A stretch of 35,905 nucleotides of DNA, from NCBI GenBank assembly GCA_018830945.1, contig JAHJRD010000073.1, forward strand, positions 1 through 35,905. The letters are read 5' to 3'. The notes beneath the pieces are model-generated. The model did not search any database, was not told the DNA's origin, and saw only the letters and a program-made list of their open reading frames with translations. This stretch comes from Nanobdellota archaeon. GTDB taxonomy: Archaea > Nanobdellota > Nanobdellia > SCGC-AAA011-G17 > GW2011-AR17. A program made the position numbers and the translations under genes. Shown here piece after piece: positions 27,031-35,845 of the stretch. The stretch's first letter is position 1. Every line of letters starts with the position of its first letter.

Positions 27031-28305
27031 ATGGATTACAGCAAACACACTCTTGATAACGGCACTGAGATTTATGTTGTGCAGTCAGATATGTATACAC
27101 ATACTACCGCAAGGGTTTCCCTTTATTCAAGAAGCAGTAAAGGCAATGCGGCAAAAACCCTTGCAAGCCATCTTCTGATGGAAGGGAGCAGAAATTATCC
27201 CACAAGACAGGCAATAAGCCTTGCATCTGACAGGGAGTTTGGGGCAGCAATAGGGACGGGGGCAAAAACAGCCGGCGACCTGCATGGGGCGGCCATTGCA
27301 ATAAAAGTCCTTACAAATGAGGCATTGACCGCAGGCCATAACCCTCTGGAGAATATGGTCGGGCTTTTAGCAGAAGTTTTGAACAACCCCCTGATGGACG
27401 AGGGCAGGTTTAATGACGAATATTTTGCAAGAAAAAAACAGGAACTAGCTCTCAGCGTAAAGCAGGCCAAGCTTGATAAGGGCGAGCGCGCAAAGCAGAG
27501 GTTTCTTGAAACTGCCCTGGGCAGGGGCAACAGCTTTGTTCTGCCTGCAACAGGCGAAGAGGATGAAATTATGGTGCTTGGCAATGAAACAACAGCGGAA
27601 ACTTACAGGGATTTAATTGCTGCATGCCCGAGAAAAATATTTGTCGGCACTCATCTTGCGCCGGAATATATTCATGGTGTTTTTGCAAGGCACCTTGGAG
27701 GCATGCCAAAAGTTAAAACCGAAATTTTTATCGGCAATGCGCCTGAAAAGCAGCCCAGAACAAGGATTGAAGAGCCGTCAGAATTTGACCAGAGCATGGT
27801 TTTTGCAGGATTCCCGCTGGAAGTTCCTGCAGAAAGGCTTGAGAGGGAAGCGCTGATGCTGTTGAATGTTTATCTTGGAGGATATTTCGGATCCAGGCTT
27901 ATGACAGAGATAAGAATAAAAAGGAATATGGCTTATTATGCGGTTTCAGAACTAGCCCTGCAAACCGGGATTCTTGCCTGTAAGTCTGCAGTTGACCAGC
28001 AGAATAAGGATATTACAATAGGGCTCATGCAGGAAGAAGTAGAAAAAGCAATAAGAGGAGATATTAGCAAAGAAGGATTTGAGGAAGCCAAAAATTACGC
28101 CCTTAACTCTTTACTCAGGGGGCTGCATGCAAAAGACAGCAGGATGGATTTTGTTGCTGCAAAAGTCCTGGAAAACAAGCCAAGTGATATAGATTCCTAC
28201 GAGGAGAGGCTGAAGTCTGTGTCTTATGATGATGTAATAAGGGCAGCTGCAAGAATACATAATGAGCCTATTGTTTACTGCCAGCTGCAGGGAGAGAAAC
28301 AATGA
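27031..28305 (+). CDS. M16-family peptidase homolog, predicted catalytically inactive
   Basis: M16 fold pattern (MDYSKHTLDNGTEIYVVQSD...ASHLLMEGSRNYPTRQAISL...LNVYLGGYFGSRLMTEIRIKRNMAYYAVS) but HxxEH is replaced by SHLLMEG. Confidence 0.88.
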   Translation: MDYSKHTLDNGTEIYVVQSDMYTHTTARVSLYSRSSKGNAAKTLASHLLMEGSRNYPTRQAISLASDREFGAAIGTGAKTAGDLHGAAIAIKVLTNEALTAGHNPLENMVGLLAEVLNNPLMDEGRFNDEYFARKKQELALSVKQAKLDKGERAKQRFLETALGRGNSFVLPATGEEDEIMVLGNETTAETYRDLIAACPRKIFVGTHLAPEYIHGVFARHLGGMPKVKTEIFIGNAPEKQPRTRIEEPSEFDQSMVFAGFPLEVPAERLEREALMLLNVYLGGYFGSRLMTEIRIKRNMAYYAVSELALQTGILACKSAVDQQNKDITIGLMQEEVEKAIRGDISKEGFEEAKNYALNSLLRGLHAKDSRMDFVAAKVLENKPSDIDSYEERLKSVSYDDVIRAAARIHNEPIVYCQLQGEKQ

Positions 28306-29636
28306 GAATAGAAGTATCAAAGGATGCGCTTCTTGGCAAAGAGATGTACAGCGCACAACTGACCTCGGGCATGCCTGCCCATTTTATCCCCCTGCACAGT
28401 AGCGTGCATGTTGCAATGTACCATGTTTTCACAAGGTTTGGCAGCATTGATGCAAGGTTCAGAAACCCCGCCGGCGAAACAGTGGAAGTGGAAGACGGCA
28501 CTGCACATTTCCTGGAGCACTGCGCGTTTTACGACCAGCAGGGCAATGACGCACTGAAGTGGTTTAATTCAAAAGGCATGCTCGGCAATGCATGGACTTC
28601 CTTTGACCATACAACCTATTATTTCCACAGCACAGGGCAGGATGTAGAAAGAAACCTGGAATTCCTGCTTGGCTTTGTAACAACACCATACTTGACCGAT
28701 GAGGTTGTTAAAAAAGAGCAGGGCGTTATCAGCCAGGAGATTGCCATGTACAAGGATATGCCTGACTGGGTTTTGTCAGAAAACCTCAGGCTGGCTCTCC
28801 TAAAAGAGCATCCCTTGCGCCGTTCATTAGCAGGAGAGAAGGATACAATTATGAGAATAACAAAAGAATACCTGCAATCCGCATATGATACATTTTACCA
28901 TCCGTCTAATCTTAATCTAGTGATATTCTCCCCGTCAGCAGATGCGCTGCGTGATGCAGAATCCCATTTCAAAATTGCAGAGGATATCTGCGCAAGAAGG
29001 GGGTTCGCGCACAGGACTGCTCCTAAATACTTGTATGTTGATGAGCCGGCAGAGGCAAATCAAAAAAGAATTGTAAGCCAACATTCTGTGCCAGAGCCGC
29101 TAATTTCCATAGGCTTTAAAGGCAGCATGGGAATGGCAGGCGCTGCAGATGAGAGGCTTAAAATAGACATGGTAAACAGCCTGCTTATAGAAACTCTTTT
29201 CAGCGGTAGCTCAGAAGCAAGGTATGGCCTAGTTAAAAGAGGAATTATTAGAAGCGGTGCATTCCAAAGCTCATATGAGTCAGGCAGAGGATTCGGAGTG
29301 TTTGATATTACAGGGTCGATTGATGATGTTGACAAATTTGAGGAAGGCGTTATTGGAATGCTTAAAGAGCAGGCTAACGGTGGCCTCTCCAGAGACCTAT
29401 TTGATGTTATCAAAAGCGGGCAGAAAAGCAGCGCAGCAGGGGAATGGGAACTCGGAAATGCGCCAAAATATGCGCTGCAACAAACTGTGATTCAAAAGCT
29501 CGCATCTGGTCACAATCCAATGCATGTATTGCAGACACTGGCTAGCGTAACATACGAAGACGTGCTTGAAGCTGGAAAAAGATACCTCGACACTGACAAT
29601 TATGCTGTCTCCATTGTACTGCCGAGAAAAAGCTGA
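28302..29636 (+). CDS. M16-family zinc peptidase, active-type
   Basis: TAHFLEHCAFYDQQGNDALKWFNSKG (HxxEH) and EVVKKEQGVISQEIAMYKDMPDW; overlaps upstream M16 gene. Confidence 0.93.
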   Translation: MRIEVSKDALLGKEMYSAQLTSGMPAHFIPLHSSVHVAMYHVFTRFGSIDARFRNPAGETVEVEDGTAHFLEHCAFYDQQGNDALKWFNSKGMLGNAWTSFDHTTYYFHSTGQDVERNLEFLLGFVTTPYLTDEVVKKEQGVISQEIAMYKDMPDWVLSENLRLALLKEHPLRRSLAGEKDTIMRITKEYLQSAYDTFYHPSNLNLVIFSPSADALRDAESHFKIAEDICARRGFAHRTAPKYLYVDEPAEANQKRIVSQHSVPEPLISIGFKGSMGMAGAADERLKIDMVNSLLIETLFSGSSEARYGLVKRGIIRSGAFQSSYESGRGFGVFDITGSIDDVDKFEEGVIGMLKEQANGGLSRDLFDVIKSGQKSSAAGEWELGNAPKYALQQTVIQKLASGHNPMHVLQTLASVTYEDVLEAGKRYLDTDNYAVSIVLPRKS

Positions 29637-29690
29637 TTCTGGATTAAAGCATAGAAAAGCTTAAATATAATGCCTTTAAAAATAAGAGAG

Positions 29691-31001
29691 ATGAAAGCAG
29701 GAATAGACTCTATTGAATTATTCATCCCAAGGCCTTATCTGCATTATGTAGATTTTGCAGCTATGAGAGGGATAGACCCTGAAAAGCTTGAGAAAGGCAT
29801 TGGCGTAAAGTCAATGGCAATCCCTGATTCTGATGAAGACACTGCAACAATGGCTGCAACAGCCTGCCTAAGGCTGATGGAAAAAAACCACCTTTCTCCG
29901 GAAGACATAGGAAGGATAGACATTGCAACAGAAGGCGGCTTGGATGAGTCAAAGCCTTTGACAACATATGTTATTGGAATGCTTGAGCAGATTTGCGGCA
30001 AGGGTTCTTTCCAGCATTGCATGGGTGTTGAGTACAAGTCAGCGTGCGTTGCAGGCTCAAGGGCATTGCTTGACAGCGTTAACTGGATAAATGCAGGGGA
30101 AAACAGGACTAAAGCTTCTATTGTGATTACAAGCGACATTGCAAAATATGACATCGGCTCGCCAGGAGAATACACGCAGGGAGCAGGAGCTGTTGCAATG
30201 CTTTTAACAGAAAAGCCAAGGATTATTTCCCTTGACAAGGGAGTTGCATCATGGGTAATCCAGGATAATTATGACTTTTACAGGCCGCACAACAGGGACA
30301 CGCCGATAGTAAATGGCAAACACTCATTGGGGTGTTATGTTGAGCAGGTTGCAAAGGCATTTAAAGGATTTAAAGACAATGTCCTGCAATTAGGGGTTGC
30401 CCCGCATTATAATTTCACAAATCTAATTGATTACTTTGCATTCCACCTTCCATTTCCAAAGATGGGAAAAAAGGCGCTTGAAAAAATTCTCTTTGAAGAG
30501 TTCGCTGAAGATGCAACTGCCGTTGGTGTGCCTTTTCTGCGTTATTTAGTCGAAAGAGTTGAAGATAAAGAATCTCTAAGAAAGATTCTCGATATAAAGA
30601 AAAGCGGGGAAGTTTTCAGGCAAAAAGTTGAGCCGTCCATTGCAGGCTGCGCCGGTGTCGGCAATATCTATACAGGCTCTGTATTCCTGAGCCTTGCAAG
30701 CATTCTTGAAGCAGAACACTTTGAAAGAAAAGATATTGCAGGCAAAAGGGTAGTGTTCCTTTCATACGGCAGCGGAAGCTCTGCAGTTGTTTATAGCGGG
30801 GTTATAGGAAGTGAATATGCTTATTCTGTCGGCAACGGCATTTTAATGCCTGCGCTTGAAAACAGGCAGAGAATCACAATGGAGCAGTATGAAGCATTGC
30901 ATAGAAGCAAGGCAAGAGCGCCTGTTATTGAAAAAAGAGGCCAGTTTGTCCTCACAGGCATTGACGAGAACAGCAGAAGAACTTACAAATATATTGAATA
31001 A
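29691..31001 (+). CDS. mvaS: Hydroxymethylglutaryl-CoA synthase
   Basis: GIDSIELFIPRPYL; ATEGGLDESKPLTTYV; EYKSACVAGSRALLDSVNW (catalytic Cys); LSYGSGSSAVVYSG. Confidence 0.92.
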   Translation: MKAGIDSIELFIPRPYLHYVDFAAMRGIDPEKLEKGIGVKSMAIPDSDEDTATMAATACLRLMEKNHLSPEDIGRIDIATEGGLDESKPLTTYVIGMLEQICGKGSFQHCMGVEYKSACVAGSRALLDSVNWINAGENRTKASIVITSDIAKYDIGSPGEYTQGAGAVAMLLTEKPRIISLDKGVASWVIQDNYDFYRPHNRDTPIVNGKHSLGCYVEQVAKAFKGFKDNVLQLGVAPHYNFTNLIDYFAFHLPFPKMGKKALEKILFEEFAEDATAVGVPFLRYLVERVEDKESLRKILDIKKSGEVFRQKVEPSIAGCAGVGNIYTGSVFLSLASILEAEHFERKDIAGKRVVFLSYGSGSSAVVYSGVIGSEYAYSVGNGILMPALENRQRITMEQYEALHRSKARAPVIEKRGQFVLTGIDENSRRTYKYIE

Positions 31002-31055
31002 AGCGCCTCCAACAATTTTATAAACTTCTAAATACATTATTAAAGCAAGAAAAAG

Positions 31056-31108
31056 GAGGCATCGGAAATAACTTTCCGGGCCTCTCTTCGTTAAAACTCG
31101 AGAGGTGA
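31056..31108 (+). promoter_or_regulatory. RuBisCO 5' leader with alternative hairpins, one masking the Shine-Dalgarno
   Basis: Hairpin 1: GAGGC(31056-60)/GCCTC(31080-84) plus CGGAAA(31063-68)/TTTCCG(31073-78), loop TAAC. Hairpin 2: CCTCTC(31081-86)/GAGAGG(31100-05), overlapping SD GAGGTGA (31102-08). Confidence 0.6.
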
Positions 31109-31114
31109 TTTGAA

Positions 31115-32413
31115 ATGGCAGGATATGAAGATTTCATTGACTTAAAATACAAGCCTGACTCGCATGATGTGATTGCATCATTCAGGGTAAAGGTACCAAG
31201 GTGGAGCTCTGCAAAAAGAGCATGGGGCGCTGTTGCAGCTGAAAGCTCAGTAGGCACATGGTCTCCGTTAAAAGCAATGAATTACAAAAATGTAAAAGCA
31301 GTTGCCGCAAAGGTGTTTGAGGCAAAAGGCGAATGGATTAAGATTGCATATCCTGAAGAGCATTTTGAAGAAGGCAACATGAGCCAGATTCTTGCTTCTA
31401 TTGCAGGCAATGTGTTTGGGATGAAAGCAGTGGATGCATTAAGATTGGAAGATATTGAATTCACTAAAAAGATTGTAAAGTCATTCCCAGGGCCAAAATT
31501 CGGAAGAAAAGGCATAAGAAAGATATTTGGAATATATGACCGGCCATTAATGTTATCAGTTGCAAAGCCAAAAGTGGGATTGACAACAAAGCAGCATGTG
31601 GAAGTTGGAAGGCAGATATGGGAAGGCGGCTTGGATTTATTGAAAGACGATGAAAACCTTTCAAACCAGTCATTTAATCCGTTTGAAAAAAGAGTCAAGG
31701 AAAGCCTGAAAGTAAGGGATAAGATTGAAAAGAAAACAGGGGAGAAAAAAAGCTATTTAATCAACATAACAGGCCCTACTGTGAAAGAGATGGAAAAAAG
31801 AGCGAAATTCATAAAAGCGCAGGGCGGAGAGTATGCAATGATTGACATTATCACAACAGGATGGGCGTCTGTTGCATCAATAAGAGAAATCTGCGGCGAC
31901 TTGGGATTGGCTCTGCACGCGCACAGGGCTATGCACGGCGCAATGTCAAGAGTGCCAACGCACGGCTTTTCAATGGAATGCATTGCAAGCTGCGCAAGAT
32001 TATTAGGAGTTGACCAGCTGCATATTGGAACTGCAAATATAGGGAAACTTGTAGGCTCTGCAGCTGAAGTCATTGAACTTGAAGATGAGATTACTTCTGA
32101 CTTGAACAAGGAAAACAAGCAATTGCACTGCCTTGAGCAGGATTGGTTTGGAATAAAGCCAGTATTCCCTGTTTCTTCAGGCGGATTGCATCCCCTGCTT
32201 GTTGACAAGGTAATGGACAAATTAGGCACTGACATAATGCTGCAGATTGGCGGCGGAATACATGGGCATCCATCAGGTTCTTATGCAGGAGCAAGAGCAA
32301 TGCGGGAAGCAGTGGAAGCATACATGGCTGGTGTTGATTTGGCTGTTGCTGCTAAGAAGTGCAAGGAATTGAAAGTTGCATTGGACTACTGGGGCAGAAA
32401 AGGAACCAGATAG
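31115..32413 (+). CDS. rbcL: Ribulose-bisphosphate carboxylase, archaeal form III-like
   Basis: Catalytic motifs intact: AAESSVGTW, VAKPKVGL, GGLDLLKDDE (carbamylated Lys), LHAHRAMHGA, IGKLVG, PVSSGGLHP, LQIGGGIHGHPSG. Confidence 0.96.
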   Translation: MAGYEDFIDLKYKPDSHDVIASFRVKVPRWSSAKRAWGAVAAESSVGTWSPLKAMNYKNVKAVAAKVFEAKGEWIKIAYPEEHFEEGNMSQILASIAGNVFGMKAVDALRLEDIEFTKKIVKSFPGPKFGRKGIRKIFGIYDRPLMLSVAKPKVGLTTKQHVEVGRQIWEGGLDLLKDDENLSNQSFNPFEKRVKESLKVRDKIEKKTGEKKSYLINITGPTVKEMEKRAKFIKAQGGEYAMIDIITTGWASVASIREICGDLGLALHAHRAMHGAMSRVPTHGFSMECIASCARLLGVDQLHIGTANIGKLVGSAAEVIELEDEITSDLNKENKQLHCLEQDWFGIKPVFPVSSGGLHPLLVDKVMDKLGTDIMLQIGGGIHGHPSGSYAGARAMREAVEAYMAGVDLAVAAKKCKELKVALDYWGRKGTR

Positions 32414-32538
32414 CTTGAGAAAAATATTGCATAAATCCCGGTGTTTCTGGGGACTGAAGCAATAGCGGAAGTCGCCAAGGGGCTCAAGCGGCGTACTGCT
32501 TGCTGCGGGCAGGAAAGGAACAAGATAGCTTGAGAAAA
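32392..32538. repeat. Imperfect 32-bp direct repeat spanning the RuBisCO stop codon and repeated downstream
   Basis: GGGCAGAAAAGGAACCAGATAGCTTGAGAAAA (32392-32423) and GGGCAGGAAAGGAACAAGATAGCTTGAGAAAA (32507-32538), 30/32 identical. Confidence 0.85.
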
Positions 32539-32546
32539 GGAACACG

Positions 32547-33569
32547 CTAAATACCGTAAAGAGCCAATACAAATATTATCAGCATTATTTCAAAAGCAAA
32601 AATCAGATGCACTACATTTGATTCAGAAACCCTTCTCTTAAACTGCTGAAGAATCCTTATTGCAAGATGTTCCAAGCCATAAATCTTTTTGTATGGCGCT
32701 TCAAGGCTGCCGTCATACAGAAGCTTTGCAAAGCTTTCTTTCCTGAATCTGCCTCTTGCCTTTAAGATAAATTCAATAAAATAAGGCAAAAACAAGACAA
32801 CAGCAATCCTTTCAATATTCCCTAATATTGCAATCACTGCTATCAGCCCGCCAATGGGATAAGACAGCACATTGCCTGGAAATACGCTTGCAGGACACCG
32901 ATTATAAACATAAAATGCAAGCAGCGCAAAAACAGCGCACAAGGCAAGGACGGCAACATGGTTGCTTTTGGTAATCCATGCAAAGTATGCCAAGGCAGAA
33001 AGTATAAGCGCGCCCATGCCTGACTCAAGCCCGTTATATCCGCCTATCATGTTAAAGCCGTTTGAGGCGCCGCTTACAGCAAGAGGGATAACCACTAACG
33101 GAAACAAGATGCCAAGATCAATCCTTCCTATAATAGGAAGAGCGACCACTGTCTGCCCTGCATTTACAACAGCCAAAGGCACTGCAGCAAATAAAGCAAT
33201 AATTGGCTTCTGCCATTGCCTTAGCCCAATTTTCCAGCCAAGGATATCATCAGCAAAACCCACTATGGCTAAAATTAGAACCGTTGCAAGTCCTGCCATA
33301 ATACTAAGATCACGATGCAGGGAAGTGCTGATATCAGCATGCATTATAATAAACGTGTCAATGGCAACATAAGCCAAAGCCCCGAAAAGAAAGCCAAACA
33401 CAACAATAAGGCCGCCGAGATTTGCCACCTGCCTGCCGTCTCTTTTATGCATGTCCTTTCCAGTAAGCCCTGCAGAATGCGCCCTCCTTATCCAATAAGG
33501 CGTTATAGTAAGCACTATTAAAAAGCTTATCAAAAAGCTTATGAAAATAACAGGATAACTCAGCGCCAT
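32547..33569 (-). CDS. Glycosyltransferase family 4 (WecA/MraY/AglH-like GlcNAc-1-phosphate transferase)
   Basis: DMHKRDGRQVANLGGLIVVFGFLFG, VGFADDILGWKIGLRQWQKP, GGYNGLESGMGALIL, multi-TM. Confidence 0.93.
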   Translation of the reverse strand: MALSYPVIFISFLISFLIVLTITPYWIRRAHSAGLTGKDMHKRDGRQVANLGGLIVVFGFLFGALAYVAIDTFIIMHADISTSLHRDLSIMAGLATVLILAIVGFADDILGWKIGLRQWQKPIIALFAAVPLAVVNAGQTVVALPIIGRIDLGILFPLVVIPLAVSGASNGFNMIGGYNGLESGMGALILSALAYFAWITKSNHVAVLALCAVFALLAFYVYNRCPASVFPGNVLSYPIGGLIAVIAILGNIERIAVVLFLPYFIEFILKARGRFRKESFAKLLYDGSLEAPYKKIYGLEHLAIRILQQFKRRVSESNVVHLIFAFEIMLIIFVLALYGI

Positions 33570-33670
33570 TGTAAAAAGAATCAGAAAACAGCATATAAAA
33601 ACCTTATGGAGTTGTTTAGGCAGGAATAAAGACAGTTAGATTTATAAGCCATGCAAGACATAGAAATATC

Positions 33671-34357
33671 ATGGCTGTATACAGGACAATCGGGCTGTCG
33701 CTGGCATGGCTTTTGCGCGCATTTCTCCTGTTATCAGGATTTGCATACCTTTATGCAGGCGACGCTGTAATGCTAATCATATTCCTGCTGATGTTTGTGC
33801 TTACCCTGGTTCCAATAATGCTTGAACAGCTGTATGACATCAAGTTCCATTGGGTATTTGAGCTTGCCCTGACAATGATAGTGGCAATACACATGTTTGG
33901 CACAATGGGCGCCTATATCTGGTTTCCTATTTATGACAATCTTGCCCATATATTCAGCTCTGCAGTGCTTGCCCTGATTGGCTTCTGCCTTATATTTTCT
34001 TTAAATTATTCCGGAAAAATCAAAGTAGGAATTGGCTTCATGGGCATATTTACATTCCTCTGGACAATGGGCATAGGCGCATTTTGGGAGATAATTGAAT
34101 TTATCTGGGATAATCTTGTTATATTTTTCTGGGGAACATTGATACCAGTCACATATGAGTATGGCTTTATGCAGAACAGCTTATTTGACACAATGATTGA
34201 TTTGTCTTTGGACGGAACAGCAGCCATTCTTATTGCAATGCTGTGCATATTCATTGTTAAAAGAGCAAAGAAGAGCACGCTTGAAGGCATATTCCGGCCG
34301 TTCATAAGAATGATAGAGCATAAAAAGCCAGAATCCCCTGTTACTGCAAAAAGCTGA
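33671..34357 (+). CDS. Multi-TM membrane protein (DUF2238/YjdF-like)
   Basis: About 6 TM segments, WFPIYDNLAHIFSSAVLALIGF, GAFWEIIEFIWD, NSLFDTMIDLSLDGTAAIL. Confidence 0.8.
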   Translation: MAVYRTIGLSLAWLLRAFLLLSGFAYLYAGDAVMLIIFLLMFVLTLVPIMLEQLYDIKFHWVFELALTMIVAIHMFGTMGAYIWFPIYDNLAHIFSSAVLALIGFCLIFSLNYSGKIKVGIGFMGIFTFLWTMGIGAFWEIIEFIWDNLVIFFWGTLIPVTYEYGFMQNSLFDTMIDLSLDGTAAILIAMLCIFIVKRAKKSTLEGIFRPFIRMIEHKKPESPVTAKS

Positions 34358-34462
34358 ATCAAGTGTAATCACGCAATAAGAAGGCGGTTGGGGATGCCCC
34401 AAACCCCTTGTTTGCCTAAATGATCGTTGTGCATAAAACAAAAAATTCCGGCGGAGCCTAGC

Positions 34463-35722
34463 CTACTTCCCAGCGCCCTTTGCATACTCTTGCATTTTCT
34501 TGTATTTTACCTTTGGCCTTATCTTAAATATAAGAAGCGCTGCAAGAGCAACAACAGCAATAATAAGAATTACTGCAATCTTCAGGCTTTTCATTCTTTC
34601 TTCGTCTGTCTTTTTCTCGACTTCACTGTAATTAAAGCTAATGTTAAGGGACGCAGGAGCTTCACTAACAGTGATATTTGCCTTTTTCTTAGGCTCAACA
34701 GGCGCAGCGGGAGCCTCTACAGCCTCAAACTCCACTGACAAGCTTATAACCACTTTTGCACCCTCATCACTTTCAGCTGTTATTTCCCCATCATATTTTC
34801 CAGGAATAGCATCCTTCTGCCTGTTTATTGTTATCTGCTGCGTAAACGTTTCTCCAGACATTATCAAAGGAACATTTGCCATATTGAATTCAACTCCTGG
34901 CACGCCTGAAGCGGAAAACAACAAATTATGCAATGGAAGAGGATGCGTATTCTTGAATGAAACAGGGCCTGCGATTACAATATTCTGTTTTACCTTTCTG
35001 ATTATTGAAGACACATTGCCAACAACCTGAATAGCGTTTTCAAACCCAGGCTGCTGTATTTCATTTTGCGCAGTTTCATTAACAGGGGCAGCTTCCTTAA
35101 CAGCAACTACAGGTATTGCATAGGATATATTGCCTGCTTTCAGCATAATGCTTGCATCCTCTTCAAAATTTTTATAATCCACAAACAATGACTTTGATTC
35201 TCCAGGAGCAACTGAAATTGTCTGCCTGACAGGCTTTAATGAAGCGCTTGATGATGAGACATCAATAACAGACTCTTTGCCGTATGTATGCCTTAATTCA
35301 AGCTTGAAAGAGCCTGTTTTTGCATTAAGCCTGACAATTGCAGGAGATACAGCAAAAGCAGCGTCTGTTTTTTCAACAGAGAATGGCGCAGTTGCATTGA
35401 CAAATTTTAAAGAGCCTTCTTCAATAATCCTGTCTGACACAAAAAGCGAATAACTGCCTGCTGCAAGCGAAGGAGGGAATATGAAATATACAAAATGCTT
35501 TTCTCCATAAGGCTGTGAGAAAAAGCTTGCGCCAAGCCTGTTTCCTGAGCTTCCAAGAAGCGAAATCTTTGTGACTGAAAAATCATCCATCTGAACCTCA
35601 GCCTGCACTGTCTGCCCTAAATAGAATTTATCGCTGATTAGAGAAACACTGATATTGCCTGCTGAAACAGGCACAACAGCCGCAAGAAACATTAAGATAA
35701 CCAGCAAAAACCTCTTTTTCAT
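34463..35722 (-). CDS. Secreted/membrane-anchored protein with N-terminal signal peptide and C-terminal TM
   Basis: MKKRFLLVILMFLAAVVPVSAGNISVSLISDKF...AVILIIAVVALAALLIFKIRPKVKYKKMQEYAKGAGK; Met at 35722 favoured over ORF start 35812. Confidence 0.82.
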   Translation of the reverse strand: MKKRFLLVILMFLAAVVPVSAGNISVSLISDKFYLGQTVQAEVQMDDFSVTKISLLGSSGNRLGASFFSQPYGEKHFVYFIFPPSLAAGSYSLFVSDRIIEEGSLKFVNATAPFSVEKTDAAFAVSPAIVRLNAKTGSFKLELRHTYGKESVIDVSSSSASLKPVRQTISVAPGESKSLFVDYKNFEEDASIMLKAGNISYAIPVVAVKEAAPVNETAQNEIQQPGFENAIQVVGNVSSIIRKVKQNIVIAGPVSFKNTHPLPLHNLLFSASGVPGVEFNMANVPLIMSGETFTQQITINRQKDAIPGKYDGEITAESDEGAKVVISLSVEFEAVEAPAAPVEPKKKANITVSEAPASLNISFNYSEVEKKTDEERMKSLKIAVILIIAVVALAALLIFKIRPKVKYKKMQEYAKGAGK

Positions 35723-35803
35723 AAGAATATAGTGTTCAAGGCAAATTATAAAACTTTCCTTCTTATGGCACTGTCTGAAAAGTGAGTGATAGACCTTATA
35801 AGG

Positions 35804-35844
35804 GGAAAACACCCTATTTTAATTGCTAAAACGAGGTGTTTTCC
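35804..35844. repeat. 10-bp perfect inverted repeat with nested 5-bp arm
   Basis: GGAAAACACC (35804-35813) and GGTGTTTTCC (35835-35844), inner TTTTA/TAAAA, loop ATTGC. Confidence 0.85.
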
Positions 35845-35845
35845 A

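Noticed and set aside
31753-32235. 160-aa minus ORF opposite RuBisCO
   Set aside because: Antisense shadow; no independent signals.
34386-34405. GGTTGGGG/CCCCAAACC hairpin after the DUF2238-like gene
   Set aside because: Imperfect with a bulge and no clear T-run; could be a terminator but the evidence is too weak to call.
34427-34738. 103-aa plus ORF
   Set aside because: Overlaps the 3' end of the signal-peptide-bearing minus gene and has no recognisable features.
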